Part shown: one piece after another, positions 1 to 9,200 of the stretch
Layout: every line of letters begins with the position of its first letter
How positions within the stretch are numbered: the stretch's first letter is position 1
The notes under the pieces: model-generated
The model's database searches: none
Seen by the model: the letters and a program-made list of their open reading frames with translations, nothing else
Told to the model about the DNA's origin: nothing
From: Limimaricola sp. G21655-S1
GTDB lineage: Bacteria > Pseudomonadota > Alphaproteobacteria > Rhodobacterales > Rhodobacteraceae
Length of the DNA: 64,000 bases
Assembly (NCBI RefSeq): GCF_027213785.1
Contig: NZ_JAPWGO010000007.1
Span: forward strand, 1-64,000
Direction: 5' to 3'
Made by a program: the position numbers and the translations under genes

Positions 1-109
1 CCTCGATCAGGCACGCATGCCCCAGCTTCGCCAAGTCCCGCGCCGACGCAGGCGTCATCGATACCCGCGCCTCGCCGTCATGCAACTCCCTCGGTGCCCC
101 GATCCTCAC
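1..109 (-). CDS. pntA: NAD(P) transhydrogenase subunit alpha, N-terminal fragment
   Basis: Only the first 36 codons lie in the window; the rest continues off the left edge. The peptide begins MRIGAPRELHDGEARVSMTP and continues with a lysine-leucine-glycine-histidine stretch, matching the conserved N-terminus of the alpha subunit of the proton-translocating nicotinamide nucleotide transhydrogenase (NAD-binding dI domain). The start is a GTG (107-109) preceded by a GGAGGGG Shine-Dalgarno about 7 nt upstream. In the family, the membrane complex couples proton flow to hydride transfer between NADH and NADP+. A beta-subunit gene would be expected downstream, outside the window. The call rests on a short segment, but the motif is characteristic. 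Confidence 0.8.
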   Translation of the reverse strand, partial: MRIGAPRELHDGEARVSMTPASARDLAKLGHACLIE

Positions 110-175
110 GCCACGTCCCCTCCGGTCATTCTGCGGTTGCGAGAGGAGTAGCCGGGGAAAGAATGTTGCACAAGA

Positions 176-198
176 GCGGCAGCTGACTTTGCTGCCGC
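176..198 (-). terminator. hairpin between the methyltransferase gene and pntA
   Basis: A 7-bp perfect stem (GCGGCAG / CTGCCGC) with a 9-nt loop sits about 15 nt after the stop codon of the minus-strand gene at 214-660. The flank after the stem is only weakly T-rich (TCTTGTGC on the minus strand), so this is a plausible but imperfect intrinsic terminator. Confidence 0.4.
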
Positions 199-213
199 CG
201 CGTCATGGCCGTG

Positions 214-660
214 CTACAGCCAGCGGCGCGTGCGGGCGGCCCACTCCTCGAATGCGGCGCCGAAACCGCGACGCAGCATCGCCTCTTCGGGCCGGATGAA
301 GCGTCGCTGCAGGATCGCGGCCAGCACGGGCACCAGAAGCAGAGCCAAGGGCGCGTCGAATACCAGCGCGCCGCCCGCGAGCAGCAACAGGTCGCCGAGA
401 TAGATCGGGTTGCGCGAGAACCGGAACGGCCCGTCGGTCACCAGCGCCGCCGCCTCCTGCCGGGGCATGACCTGCGTGCGATGACGCAGCATCGTGGCGC
501 TGGCCCAGAGCATCAGGCCGAGCCCGACGAGGAAGACGATCACGCCCAGCGCCACGTGATACGGCCCGAAGCCGAGCCAGGCGGGCTCGACACGAGAAAG
601 GCCCCATGCGGCGAGCAATCCGTAGAAGGTCCAGGCGGGCGGGAAGTCGATCCAGTACAT
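214..660 (-). CDS. isoprenylcysteine carboxyl methyltransferase (ICMT/PEMT)-like membrane methyltransferase
   Basis: This encodes a 148-residue polytopic membrane protein, starting MYWIDFPPAWTF. It has about three hydrophobic segments and a C-terminal half typical of the ICMT/phospholipid N-methyltransferase fold: a GPFRFSRNPIYLG stretch (the RxPxYxG SAM-site motif), then EEAMLRRGFGAAFEEW. Bacterial members are usually annotated 'isoprenylcysteine carboxylmethyltransferase family'; the true substrate is unknown and need not be a prenylcysteine. The reading frame stays open to 729, but the 660 ATG gives a normal-length protein that opens directly into the first membrane segment. It is divergent from kynU, with about 100 nt between them for both promoters. 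Family confidence is good; substrate is not predictable. Confidence 0.75.
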   Translation of the reverse strand: MYWIDFPPAWTFYGLLAAWGLSRVEPAWLGFGPYHVALGVIVFLVGLGLMLWASATMLRHRTQVMPRQEAAALVTDGPFRFSRNPIYLGDLLLLAGGALVFDAPLALLLVPVLAAILQRRFIRPEEAMLRRGFGAAFEEWAARTRRWL

Positions 661-761
661 CCACCTTTTCTGCCCTGCCGTCGGGGCGCTGTCACGCGCT
701 GTTGCGCAAGGGCAGCCGTGCTGCCACAACTTCGCGGGCCAATGCGAGGAGGAGCGCCGAG

Positions 762-1955
762 ATGACCGATTTCCAAGCCACCAAGGCGCTGTTCGCCCTG
801 CCCGAGGGCGTGACCTATCTCGATGGCAACTCGCTCGGCCCGCTGCCCAAGGCGGCCCCGGAGCGCATGGCCCGCGCGATGTCCGGCGAATGGGGCGAGA
901 TGCTGATCACCGGCTGGAACAGGGCCGGCTGGATGGATCAGCCCGCGAAACTCGGCGACCGGATCGGCCGGCTGATCGGCGCGCCCGAAGGCACCACCGT
1001 GCTGGGCGACACGCTGTCGATCAAGGTGCACCAGGCGCTGGCCGCGGCGCTGGCGCTGCGACCCGAGCGTCGCGTGATCCTCAGCGACAGCGGCAATTTC
1101 CCCTCGGATCTCTACATGGCGCAGGGGCTGATCGAGCAGCTCGGACGCGGCCACGAACTGCGCGTCGTGGCGCCCGAGGAGGTCGAGGCGGCGATCGACG
1201 ACGACGTCGCGGTGATGATGATCACCGAGGTCGACTACCGCACCGGCCGCCGCCACGACATGCCCGCGCTCATCGCCAAGGCCCATGAGGTCGGCGCGCT
1301 GGCGATCTGGGATCTCGCGCATTCGGCGGGGGCGGTGGATGTCGACGTGGCCGCGGCCGATACCGATTTCGCGGTGGGCTGCACCTACAAGTTCCTCAAT
1401 GGCGGCCCCGGCGCGCCCGCCTTCATCCACGTGGCGCCCCGGCTGATCGACGAGGTGCAGCCGGCGCTGTCGGGCTGGCTCGGCCATGCCGAGCCCTTCG
1501 CCTTCGAACCGGGCTACCGTCCCGGTCCTGCCATCGCGCGGATGCGGGTGGGCACGCCCCCCGTGCTTGCCATGGCGGCGCTCGATGCCGCGCTCGACAT
1601 CTGGGACCGGGTCGAGATCGACGATCTGCGCGCCGCTTCGCTGGCGCTTTCGGACCGCTTCATCGCGGGTGTCGAGGCCGCCTGCCCCGGGCTCGAACTG
1701 GCGACCCCTCGCGCGCATGCGCAGCGCGGCAGTCAGGTCTCGTTCCGCCATCCGCAGGGCTATGCGGTGATGCAGGCGTTGATCGCCCAAGGGGTGATCG
1801 GCGATTTCCGCGCGCCCGACATCCTGCGTTTCGGGATCACGCCGCTCTATCTCGACGAGGCCGATATCGACCGCGCCGTCGATGTGCTGGTGAGGATCCT
1901 GCGCGAGGGGTCCTGGGACCGTCCCGAATTCCACGCCCGCGCCGCCGTGACCTGA
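762..1955 (+). CDS. kynU: kynureninase
   Basis: This 397-residue PLP enzyme hydrolyses L-kynurenine (or 3-hydroxykynurenine) to anthranilate (or 3-hydroxyanthranilate) plus alanine in tryptophan catabolism. Visible hallmarks are YLDGNSLGPLPK near the N-terminus, the ITEVDYRTGRRHDM region, the DLAHSAG motif with the PLP-contacting Asp, and CTYKFLNGGPGAP with the Schiff-base lysine at residue 210. Length is normal for bacterial KynU. The start chosen is the ATG at 762, preceded by GAGGAGG; upstream in-frame codons would add a low-complexity Arg/Ser-rich tail with no counterpart in the family. No other kynurenine-pathway gene is seen in the window, so the enzyme may work with genes elsewhere. 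Confidence 0.93.
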   Translation: MTDFQATKALFALPEGVTYLDGNSLGPLPKAAPERMARAMSGEWGEMLITGWNRAGWMDQPAKLGDRIGRLIGAPEGTTVLGDTLSIKVHQALAAALALRPERRVILSDSGNFPSDLYMAQGLIEQLGRGHELRVVAPEEVEAAIDDDVAVMMITEVDYRTGRRHDMPALIAKAHEVGALAIWDLAHSAGAVDVDVAAADTDFAVGCTYKFLNGGPGAPAFIHVAPRLIDEVQPALSGWLGHAEPFAFEPGYRPGPAIARMRVGTPPVLAMAALDAALDIWDRVEIDDLRAASLALSDRFIAGVEAACPGLELATPRAHAQRGSQVSFRHPQGYAVMQALIAQGVIGDFRAPDILRFGITPLYLDEADIDRAVDVLVRILREGSWDRPEFHARAAVT

Positions 1956-1964
1956 AACCGTCCC

Positions 1965-3284
1965 TCAGGGCATCGGCACCGGCAAGCCGCTGGGCACCGT
2001 TTCGGGAATGCCGAGCCGTCCGACCCGTGCCACCGGGTCGGTCAAGCTCTCCAGAAACGCGACCAGCGCGTCGATCTCGTCAGCTGCGAGCTTGACCGGC
2101 AGCTGCGTCACTGCCGAGGCGATGGCCTCGCTTTCGGCGGGGTCGTCGAGGATGCGCCAATCCGACACCTCCATCCGGGGCAGCACCGCCTGCCCCCGGT
2201 CATAGCCGGGCAGCGCCGCCGCCGGGTCGAGATGATCGGCCACGAAACCGCGCAGGCTCGCATGGCTGCCGGCATGGCCATAGGGCGCGGTGAGCGCCAC
2301 GTTGCGCAGGGAAGGCGTGCGGAACGCATGGAGATCCTCGGCCCGGCCGGTGACCCGGAACCGCCCCTCGTCGCGCGCGTGGCTTTCGAACCGCGCGGCC
2401 TTGCCCGGGCCGAGTTGCGGCGCGCCCATGGCGTGAAAGCCGTGATCGGTCTGGAACGGGCCCGAATGGCAATCGGCGCAGCCCGCCGCGCCATAGAACA
2501 ATGCCAACCCCGCCTCGGCCTGCGGATCGAGCGGCGCCCCCTCGCGCAGCCGCGCATCGAAGGGACTGGTATCGGAGCGGAACTCGAAGGTGATGAAGGC
2601 CGCGATGGCGTCCGAGATGTCGGTAAAGCCGATCTCCTCCGGGGCAAGCCCATAGGTATCCTCGAAGCGCACCGCGTAATCCGGAATTGCCGCCACGCGC
2701 CGCGCGATGAGATCCCATGCGCCGCCCGGCCCGGTCAGCATTCCAAGCCGCACCGCTTGCGCCACCTCGTTCTCGCTGTAGTGACCCGCCATCTCGTCGG
2801 GGCTGAGCACCGGAAACATGGTCTGAGCCGAGAGCATCGAGGCGAAGCCCGCGACCATGTCGGCATCGAGCGGCGTGCGCATGCCGCTGGGTGCGCCCGG
2901 ATCCATCTCGACCCGCCCGTCATGGAACATGGACACGTATTCCAGCGCGCCGACATTCCACAGCGCCTGGCTGTTGCGCGGCACCCGCTGTTCGGGCGGG
3001 TTCTCGGGATCGACGGTGCGGAGCGGTCCGAGCCCCTGCCCGCCATCGCCCAAAGACAGCGACAGCCCGTCGGAGGTGCCGAATTCGGGGTGGTGACAGG
3101 TGGCGCAGGCGACCTCGCGATTGCCCGAGAGAAGAGGGTCGTAGAACAGCAATTGCCCCAGCGCCGCCTCGCGCGGGTCGACGTCGGGCCAGGCCGCGTC
3201 ATCGAGCGGCGCGGGCAGATCCTGCGCCAGCCCCGTCCCGGCCCAGCCGAGAAAGGCCAGCGTTATCGTCGTCTTCCCGGTCAT
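1965..3284 (-). CDS. di-haem cytochrome c peroxidase / MauG-family protein, periplasmic
   Basis: This is a 439-residue protein with an N-terminal signal peptide (cleavage likely after GTGLA, about residue 20) and two c-type haem motifs: CATCH at 60-64 and CADCH at 269-273. That places it in the bacterial cytochrome c peroxidase/MauG superfamily. Domain order matches: N-terminal high-spin haem domain with LGQLLFYDPLLSGN, then the C-terminal domain with GLALFYGAAGCADCHSG and the FRTPSLRNVALTAPYGHAGS segment. Whether it reduces H2O2 or oxidises another protein cannot be told from sequence. The start is the ATG at 3284 after GGGGGAG; the longer open frame upstream lacks signal-peptide character. 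It converges on kynU (9 nt between stops) and is divergent from imuA. Confidence 0.88.
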   Translation of the reverse strand: MTGKTTITLAFLGWAGTGLAQDLPAPLDDAAWPDVDPREAALGQLLFYDPLLSGNREVACATCHHPEFGTSDGLSLSLGDGGQGLGPLRTVDPENPPEQRVPRNSQALWNVGALEYVSMFHDGRVEMDPGAPSGMRTPLDADMVAGFASMLSAQTMFPVLSPDEMAGHYSENEVAQAVRLGMLTGPGGAWDLIARRVAAIPDYAVRFEDTYGLAPEEIGFTDISDAIAAFITFEFRSDTSPFDARLREGAPLDPQAEAGLALFYGAAGCADCHSGPFQTDHGFHAMGAPQLGPGKAARFESHARDEGRFRVTGRAEDLHAFRTPSLRNVALTAPYGHAGSHASLRGFVADHLDPAAALPGYDRGQAVLPRMEVSDWRILDDPAESEAIASAVTQLPVKLAADEIDALVAFLESLTDPVARVGRLGIPETVPSGLPVPMP

Positions 3285-3347
3285 GTCACTCCCCCTTCGA
3301 CGGAAGGTGCCGCAGCGCTTCACGCGGCGCAATGACGCAGACAACAT

Positions 3348-3376
3348 TTGACGCAACGCTGCGGGCGGACTAGAAC
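3348..3376 (+). promoter_or_regulatory. sigma70-type promoter of the imuA-imuB-dnaE2 operon
   Basis: TTGACG (3348-3353) and TAGAAC (3371-3376) are separated by exactly 17 nt, a good -35/-10 pair about 30 nt before the imuA start. The -10 element shares its last four bases with the left half of the LexA box, the arrangement expected for direct repression. No start site is proven. Confidence 0.7.
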
Positions 3377-3387
3377 AAATACAGAAC
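3373..3387. promoter_or_regulatory. LexA (SOS) box, GAAC-N7-GAAC
   Basis: GAACAAATACAGAAC is a perfect match to the direct-repeat LexA operator known from alphaproteobacteria (GAAC or GTTC half-sites with a 7-nt spacer). It overlaps the -10 element and lies 21 nt before the imuA start codon. imuA-imuB-dnaE2 cassettes are LexA-regulated in this class, so gene content and operator support each other. DNA damage should therefore induce the operon. Confidence 0.85.
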
Positions 3388-3408
3388 ATTGATTTGCAGA
3401 GAGAACCC

Positions 3409-4077
3409 GTGACGTGGTCGCCCCCCGCTTCATGCCCCGCCTCTTCGGACGCGCTGCCGCGCAGGCCCGCGGCGTTGCGCCAGCCCACTTTGTCGGAAAT
3501 CTTTCCCGAAACAGCAGTGGATGCCGCTGCCCCGGCCTTCGCGCTGGCGCATCTCGATCCCAGGGGCGGGCCGGTGCTGTGGATACAGGATCGGCTGTCG
3601 TTGCGCGAGAGCGGGCGGCCGTTTCCACCGGGTCTCGGGGGCTACGAGATCCTGCACCTGCAGGTATCGCGGGCGCAGGACGTGCTCTGGGCGATGGAGC
3701 AGGGACTCGGCTGCCCGGCGCTGGGCGCGGTAATCGGCGAGATCTGGGGCACCGCCCCGGCGGTCGACTTCACCGCGACCAAGCGGCTGGCGCTGCGTTC
3801 GGAGGCGCATGGCATCCCGGCATGGCTGATCCGACGCGGCACCGCGCCGGAACTGAGCGCGGCGCGAGAGCGATGGCGCGTCGCCGCCTTGCCCGCCCGG
3901 CCCGAGCCGGACGACGCGCGCGCGCCTGGTGCGGCGTTGTGGAGCGCCGAGCTGTTTCGCACGCGGTTCCGCGCGCCGGGACGCTGGGTGGCCGGTCATG
4001 ACCCGCAAAGCGGAGATCTGGCGTTCGACCATGCGATCGACATGGATGCGGCGGAAGCGCAGCGCGCCATGGCCTGA
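3409..4077 (+). CDS. imuA: ImuA, accessory protein of translesion DNA synthesis
   Basis: This 222-residue protein resembles the ImuA family (RecA/SulA-like fold) that is always found with ImuB and DnaE2. Family-like stretches include FALAHLDPRGGPVLWIQDR, GGYEILHLQVSRAQDVLWAMEQGL, GAVIGEIWG and RLALRSEAHGIPAWLIRRG. No Walker A motif is evident, which is usual for this branch. The GTG at 3409 is preferred because AGAGAG lies about 6 nt upstream; a TTG at 3394 would add five residues. It is the first gene of a LexA-controlled cassette and is thought to help load ImuB and DnaE2 at lesions. Unusually, a 540-nt gap separates it from the conserved start of imuB. Confidence 0.85.
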   Translation: MTWSPPASCPASSDALPRRPAALRQPTLSEIFPETAVDAAAPAFALAHLDPRGGPVLWIQDRLSLRESGRPFPPGLGGYEILHLQVSRAQDVLWAMEQGLGCPALGAVIGEIWGTAPAVDFTATKRLALRSEAHGIPAWLIRRGTAPELSAARERWRVAALPARPEPDDARAPGAALWSAELFRTRFRAPGRWVAGHDPQSGDLAFDHAIDMDAAEAQRAMA

Positions 4078-4617
4078 GCCCTGCCGGGCTGGGCCGGCAT
4101 CCGGCCCACAGGCATTCCGAGTGCGAGAGACCGGCCGTGACGCGCGCTTTCGCGACGGCATCGAGGGCGAAGCGATGACGGGGGCGGTGTTCTGGGGGAC
4201 GCCGCGCCGCGCATTGCCATGGCCCGCGCCGCCCGAGGCAGTCCGAGCGCATTCGCGCATCGAACAGAGCGGACGCCGACGATGAGTGGCGGGGACAAGC
4301 TGCCCGTCCTCGCCTTTTCCGCGCCTCGAACGACCGAAGCCCGGCCCCGCGCCGCCGACCTCAGCCGCCTTGCGCGGGCGGCCGAGGCACTGCGCGCGGC
4401 GACCGAGGCCACATCGGGGGCCGAAGGCGTGGCACCGGCCGAGCCGGCAGCGTCAAAACAGAAGCAGGAGCAGGAGCAGGAGGTTTTCACACCGGTGGGG
4501 ATGCCCCGCCCGCGCTGGCGCGCCGGGCCGGATGCGGCTGGTGCGCGACCCCGGGGGACCGGCTGCATGACGGGCGGGTCGACGACGCCCGGGGAGGCCG
4601 AGGCTGCCCGAGGCATC
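4078..4617 (+). other. 540-nt imuA-imuB spacer, open in frame with imuB
   Basis: In related cassettes imuA and imuB are nearly adjacent, but here 540 nt intervene. The imuB frame stays open back to 4219, with an in-frame ATG at 4282 that would start MSGGDKLPVLAFSAPRTTEA. The resulting 112-residue extension is Ala/Arg/Glu-rich and contains a short Lys-Gln-Glu repeat coded by tandem CAGGAG units (about 4460-4483). I see no recognisable domain. Either ImuB has an unusual N-terminal extension or the segment is untranslated leader or decayed sequence. No strong Shine-Dalgarno precedes 4282. Confidence 0.5.
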
Positions 4618-6138
4618 ATGGCGCGGCGTATCCTGTCGCTGCACCTGCCGCGCTTTGCCATCGAGCGCTGGCAGGCCCATGCGGCGCGGCGCGGCCGGGC
4701 CCTGACCGATGACGTGCCGCTGGCGCTGGCAATCGAGGGGCCGCACGGACCGGTGATCCACGCGGTGAACCCGGCCGCCGAGGCGCTGGGGATCGGCCCG
4801 GGCGCGCGCGTCGTCGACATGCGCGCGCTCTGCCCCGAGCTGCGCACCGCCTTTGCCGAGCCCCGCGCCGACACGGCGGCGCTGGAACGGCTCATGCTCT
4901 GGGCCCGGCGCTGGTGCCCCTGGACCGCGATGGACGGAACCGACGCGCTGATCATGGACATCACCGGCTCGGAACATCTCTGGGGCGGCGAGGCGGCGAT
5001 GCGGGCCGAGATCGAGAACCGCCTGGCGGGCCTCGGTCTCACCGCCCGAACCGCCATTGCCCCCACGCGCGGCACGGCTTGGGCGCTGGCCCGCTTCGCC
5101 CCGGCGATCTGCGATCCTGACGCGCTGTTCGCGCGCACCGATCCGCTGCCCGTGGCGGCGCTGCGGCTCGACGCCGCCACCGTGCAACTGCTCGACCGGC
5201 TTGGCCTCTCGACCATCGGCGCGCTGCGCGCCGTGCCGCGCCTCTCGCTCGCGCGCCGGTTTCGCGCAGGCGCGCCCGGGGCGGACCCGCTCCTGCGCCT
5301 CGATCAGCTCTCCGGCCGCACGCCCGAACCGGTCGACAGCCCAGACGACCCGCCGCGCTTCGCCGTGCAGGCCCGGCTCGCGGAGCCGGTGATCGATCCG
5401 GTGCCGCATCTGCCCGCGCTGGCCGAAGAGCTCTGCGCCGGGCTCGTCGCGGCGGGCTTCGGCGCCCGGCGGCTCGGACTGGCGCTTTACCGCACCGATG
5501 GCGAGGTGGCACAGGCGCAGGCCGCGACCTCGCAGCCCTCGCGCGATCCCGCTCACATGGTGCGACTGTTCGAAGGGCGGCTCGACGGCCTCGATCCCGG
5601 CTTCGGCTTCGACCTGATCACGCTGGCCGCGCTGGTGGCCGAAGCGCTTCCCGAGCGCCAGCGCCGGCTCGACGGGACGGCCGATGATGCCGAGGATCTC
5701 GCACGGCTGATCGACCGCCTCTCGGCACGCTTCGGCATCGGCACCCTGACCCGGCCCCTGCCGATGCCGAGCCACCTCCCCGAGCGGCAGATGCTGTGGT
5801 GCCCGGCGCTGCATTTGCCACGGCGCGCCTTTCCACCGCGCGCGCATCGCCCGCTGCGGCTGTTCGAGCCTCCCGAGGAGGTGCGCGTGCTCTACGCCGT
5901 TCCGGAAGGCCCGCCCGCGCAGCTCCTCTGGCGCCACCAGCGGCTGCGCGTGGCGCGCTTTGCGGGACCCGAGCGGATCGCACCGGAATGGTGGCGCGAT
6001 CGGCCGGGTACGCGCCTGCGCGACTATTTCCGCATCGAGGACCACACCGGCCGGCGCTTCTGGCTCTACCGCGAGGGGCTTCTTGGCGATGGGCGCGGTG
6101 CCGAGCCCCGCTGGTTCGTGCACGGGGTTTTCGCATGA
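4618..6138 (+). CDS. imuB: ImuB, catalytically inactive Y-family DNA polymerase homologue
   Basis: This is a 506-residue protein starting MARRILSLHLPRFAIERWQ. Family knowledge: ImuB is a Y-family (DinB-like) paralogue lacking polymerase catalytic acids. It acts as the hub that binds the beta clamp, ImuA and DnaE2 during damage-induced mutagenesis. In sequence, the first DxD of active polymerases is replaced by the SLHLPRFAIER stretch and the SIDE motif by IMDITGSEHLWGG, consistent with inactivity. A helix-hairpin-helix-like segment (LLDRLGLSTIGALRAVPR) and a C-terminal HRPLRLFEPPEEV, a candidate clamp-binding or partner motif, are visible. The start is placed at the conserved MARRILSL, with GAGG 6 nt upstream; an in-frame ATG at 4282 would lengthen it by 112 residues. 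Confidence 0.85.
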   Translation: MARRILSLHLPRFAIERWQAHAARRGRALTDDVPLALAIEGPHGPVIHAVNPAAEALGIGPGARVVDMRALCPELRTAFAEPRADTAALERLMLWARRWCPWTAMDGTDALIMDITGSEHLWGGEAAMRAEIENRLAGLGLTARTAIAPTRGTAWALARFAPAICDPDALFARTDPLPVAALRLDAATVQLLDRLGLSTIGALRAVPRLSLARRFRAGAPGADPLLRLDQLSGRTPEPVDSPDDPPRFAVQARLAEPVIDPVPHLPALAEELCAGLVAAGFGARRLGLALYRTDGEVAQAQAATSQPSRDPAHMVRLFEGRLDGLDPGFGFDLITLAALVAEALPERQRRLDGTADDAEDLARLIDRLSARFGIGTLTRPLPMPSHLPERQMLWCPALHLPRRAFPPRAHRPLRLFEPPEEVRVLYAVPEGPPAQLLWRHQRLRVARFAGPERIAPEWWRDRPGTRLRDYFRIEDHTGRRFWLYREGLLGDGRGAEPRWFVHGVFA

Positions 6139-6153
6139 GCCGATACGACAGAA

Positions 6154-6197
6154 CCGGAGTTTTCCAAAACTCCGGCACGGTCTTTTGCAAAAGACCG
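6154..6197. repeat. two tandem palindromes between imuB and dnaE2
   Basis: Positions 6154-6175 form a stem of 10 bp (CCGGAGTTTT / AAAACTCCGG) around a CC dinucleotide. Two bases later, 6178-6197 (CGGTCTTTTGCAAAAGACCG) is a perfect 20-bp palindrome. They occupy most of the 70-nt gap between the imuB stop and the dnaE2 start. Roles could be an attenuating or processing RNA structure, a protein-binding site, or a REP-like genome repeat. No T-run follows, so a simple terminator is unlikely. Confidence 0.75.
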
Positions 6198-6208
6198 GGA
6201 CCACGCTG

Positions 6209-9200
6209 ATGCCGGAGATCGAGAAGCCGCCGCGTCGCGAGGTGCCCTCGGAGGAAAACTTCCTGCCGAACCCGGCCGCGCCATATGTCGAGTTGGGCCT
6301 CGCCACCTGCTTTTCCTTCCTGCGCGGTGCCTCCGACGCTGTCGAACTCGCGGTACAGGGCTGGCACCAGAATTATGACGCGCTGGGCATCGCCGATCTG
6401 AACACGTTGGCAGGCGTGGTCCGGATGCATATCGCGGCGAAGAAGGTAAACCTGCGGCCGGTGATCGGCGCGCGGCTCGTCTTGACCACCGGCGAGACGT
6501 TCCTCGCCTATCCTACCGACCGCGCCGCCTATGGCCGGCTCTCGGTGCTGCTGTCCAAGGGCAAGATGCGCGATCCGGAGGGACGCTGGCAGAAGAAGGG
6601 GATCTGCGAGATCACCCTTGGCGATTTGGCCGAGCATGCCGAGGGGCTGAAGCTCATCCTGTTGCCGCCGGACGACCTTGCAGGGCTCGGGAGCGCCCTG
6701 CCCCGGCTTGTGCGACGCTTGCCCGGCCTCGGCCATGTTGCGGCCTCCTATCTCTACCGGGGCCGCGACCGGGCCCGGATCAACGCGCTTGACCGCATGA
6801 CCCGCGACGCCGGGCTGTCGCTGATGGCGACCAATGACGTGCTGTATCATGCGCCCGAACGGCGGCCGCTGCAGGATGTGATGACCTGCATCCGCGAGGG
6901 GATGGTTCTGGCGGAGGCCGGCGACCGGCTGCTGCCCAATGCCGAGCGGCACCTGAAATCGCCGGAAACGATGATGCGGCTTTTCGCGGAGTGGCCGCAT
7001 GCGATCCGCGCCACGCGCGAGATCGCCGATGCTTGCCGGTTCGACTTGGAGGAACTGGCATACGAGTATCCACGCGAGGTGGTGCCCGAAGGCCGCAGCC
7101 CGCAGGACTATCTCGAAAAACTGACATGGGCAGGGGCGGCGGCACGCTGGCCCGAGGGCATTCCCCCCGCCACCCATACCGTGCTGCGCAAGGAACTGGC
7201 GATGATCGGCCGGCTCGACATCGCACGCTATTTCCTCACCATTCACGACATCATCCGCTTCGCGCGGGAAAAGGCACAGCCGCCGATCCTGTGCCAAGGA
7301 CGCGGATCGGCGGCGAACTCGGCCGTGTGCTTCGTGCTGGGCATCACCGCTGTCGACCCGGCGCAGCACCAGTTGCTGTTCGAGCGCTTCATTTCCGACG
7401 AGCGAAAGGAGCCGCCCGATATCGACGTCGATTTCGAGCATGAGCGGCGCGAGGAGGTGATCCAGCACATCTATGCCAAGTACGGCCGCGCGCGCGCGGG
7501 GCTCTGCGCCACGGTGATCCATTACCGCCCCCGATCCGCGATCCGCGAGGTGGGCAAGGTGATGGGGCTGTCCGAGGACGTGACCGGCGCGCTGGCTAAG
7601 ACCGTCTGGGGCCACTGGGGCAGCGGCATCGCCGAGGAGAACGTGCGCGAGGCCGGGCTCGATCCTACCGATCCGCTGCTGCGCAAGGCGCTGCTGATCG
7701 CCGGGCAGTTGGTGGGAATGCCGCGCCACCTCTCCCAGCATGTCGGCGGCTTCATCCTGACAGAACGGCCCCTGACCGAGACCGTGCCGATCGGCAACGG
7801 CGCCATGCCCAATCGCAGCTTCATCGAGTGGGACAAGGACGACATCGACGCGCTGGGCATCCTCAAGGTGGATATCCTCGCGCTCGGCATGCTGACCTGC
7901 ATCCGCAAGAGCCTTGACCTGGTAGCGGCGCATTGGGGGCGGCGCGAGGACCTCGCCTCGATCCCGCGCGAGGACCCGCGCGTCTTCGACATGCTGTGCC
8001 GCGCCGACAGCCTTGGCGTGTTCCAGGTCGAGAGCCGGGCGCAGATGAATATGCTGCCGCGGTTGCGCCCGCGCTCCTTCTACGACCTCGTCATTCAGGT
8101 CGCCATCGTCCGCCCCGGCCCGATCCAAGGCGACATGGTGCATCCCTACCTACGCCGCCGCGCCGGCGAGGAGGCGGTCGAATACCCCTCCCCCGGCGCG
8201 CCGCACGACCCCGAGGAGTTGAAGTCGATCCTTGGCCGAACGCTGGGCGTGCCGATCTTTCAGGAACAGGCGATGAAGATCGCCATCGACGCGGCCCGGT
8301 TTTCGCCCGCCGAGGCGAACGAGTTGCGCAAGGCCATGGCGACCTTCCGATCTCGTGGCACGATCGCGCTTTTGCAGGAGAAGATGGTCGGGCGGATGGT
8401 GGCACGCGGCTATGACGAGGCGTTCGCGACGCGCTGCTTCGAGCAGATCAAGGGGTTTGGCGAATACGGCTTTCCCGAGAGCCACGCGGCGAGCTTCGCG
8501 CATCTGGTCTATGTCTCGTCATGGCTGAAATGCCATTTTCCCGGCGCCTTCGGCGCGGCGCTGCTGAACAGCCAACCGATGGGCTTCTACGCCCCCGCGC
8601 AGATCGTGCGCGACATGCGCGAGCATGGGGTCGAGGTCAGACCGGTGGACGTGAACATGTCGGACTGGGACTGCACGCTCGAGCCGATCTCGACGGGCGG
8701 CTTCGCGGTGCGGCTGGGGCTGCGCATGGTGGGCGGGCTCGCGGCCGAGACGGCGGCGCGGATCGTGGCGGCGCGTGATGCGCCCTTCGAGACCCCCGAG
8801 GCGCTGAAGAGCCGCGCCGGGATCGGCGCGGCGACGGTGCGCAGGCTGGCCCAGGCGGATGCGATGCGTTCGATGTTTCTCGACCGCCGACAGGCGCTAT
8901 GGGAAACGCGGGGTCTGCGCGATGCGCCCGACCTGCCGCTGTTTCGGGAGGCACGCGACGAAGGCGCGGAGGTGCCGGTGCCACTGCCGGCCATGCCGGT
9001 CTGCGAGCAGGTGGTGGCCGACTACCAGACGCTGCGGCTGTCGCTGAAGGCGCATCCCATGGCCTTCCTGCGCCGCAGCCTGACCACGCAAGGCTATGCC
9101 AGCGCCGCCGAACTGAACCGCGCAGATCAGGGCCGGCGGCTGAAGCTCGCCGGGCTGGTGCTGATCCGGCAGAAACCGGGCAGCGCCAAGGGGGTGTGCT

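Noticed and set aside
540-1934. Minus-strand 464-codon frame opposite kynU
   Set aside because: It is antisense to a canonical kynureninase, and its composition (His/Arg/Gly/Gln) is that of a shadow frame.
5618-8143. An 841-codon open frame on the minus strand opposite imuB/dnaE2
   Set aside because: It is antisense to two well-recognised genes, and its peptide has no recognisable domain; typical of high-GC shadow frames.
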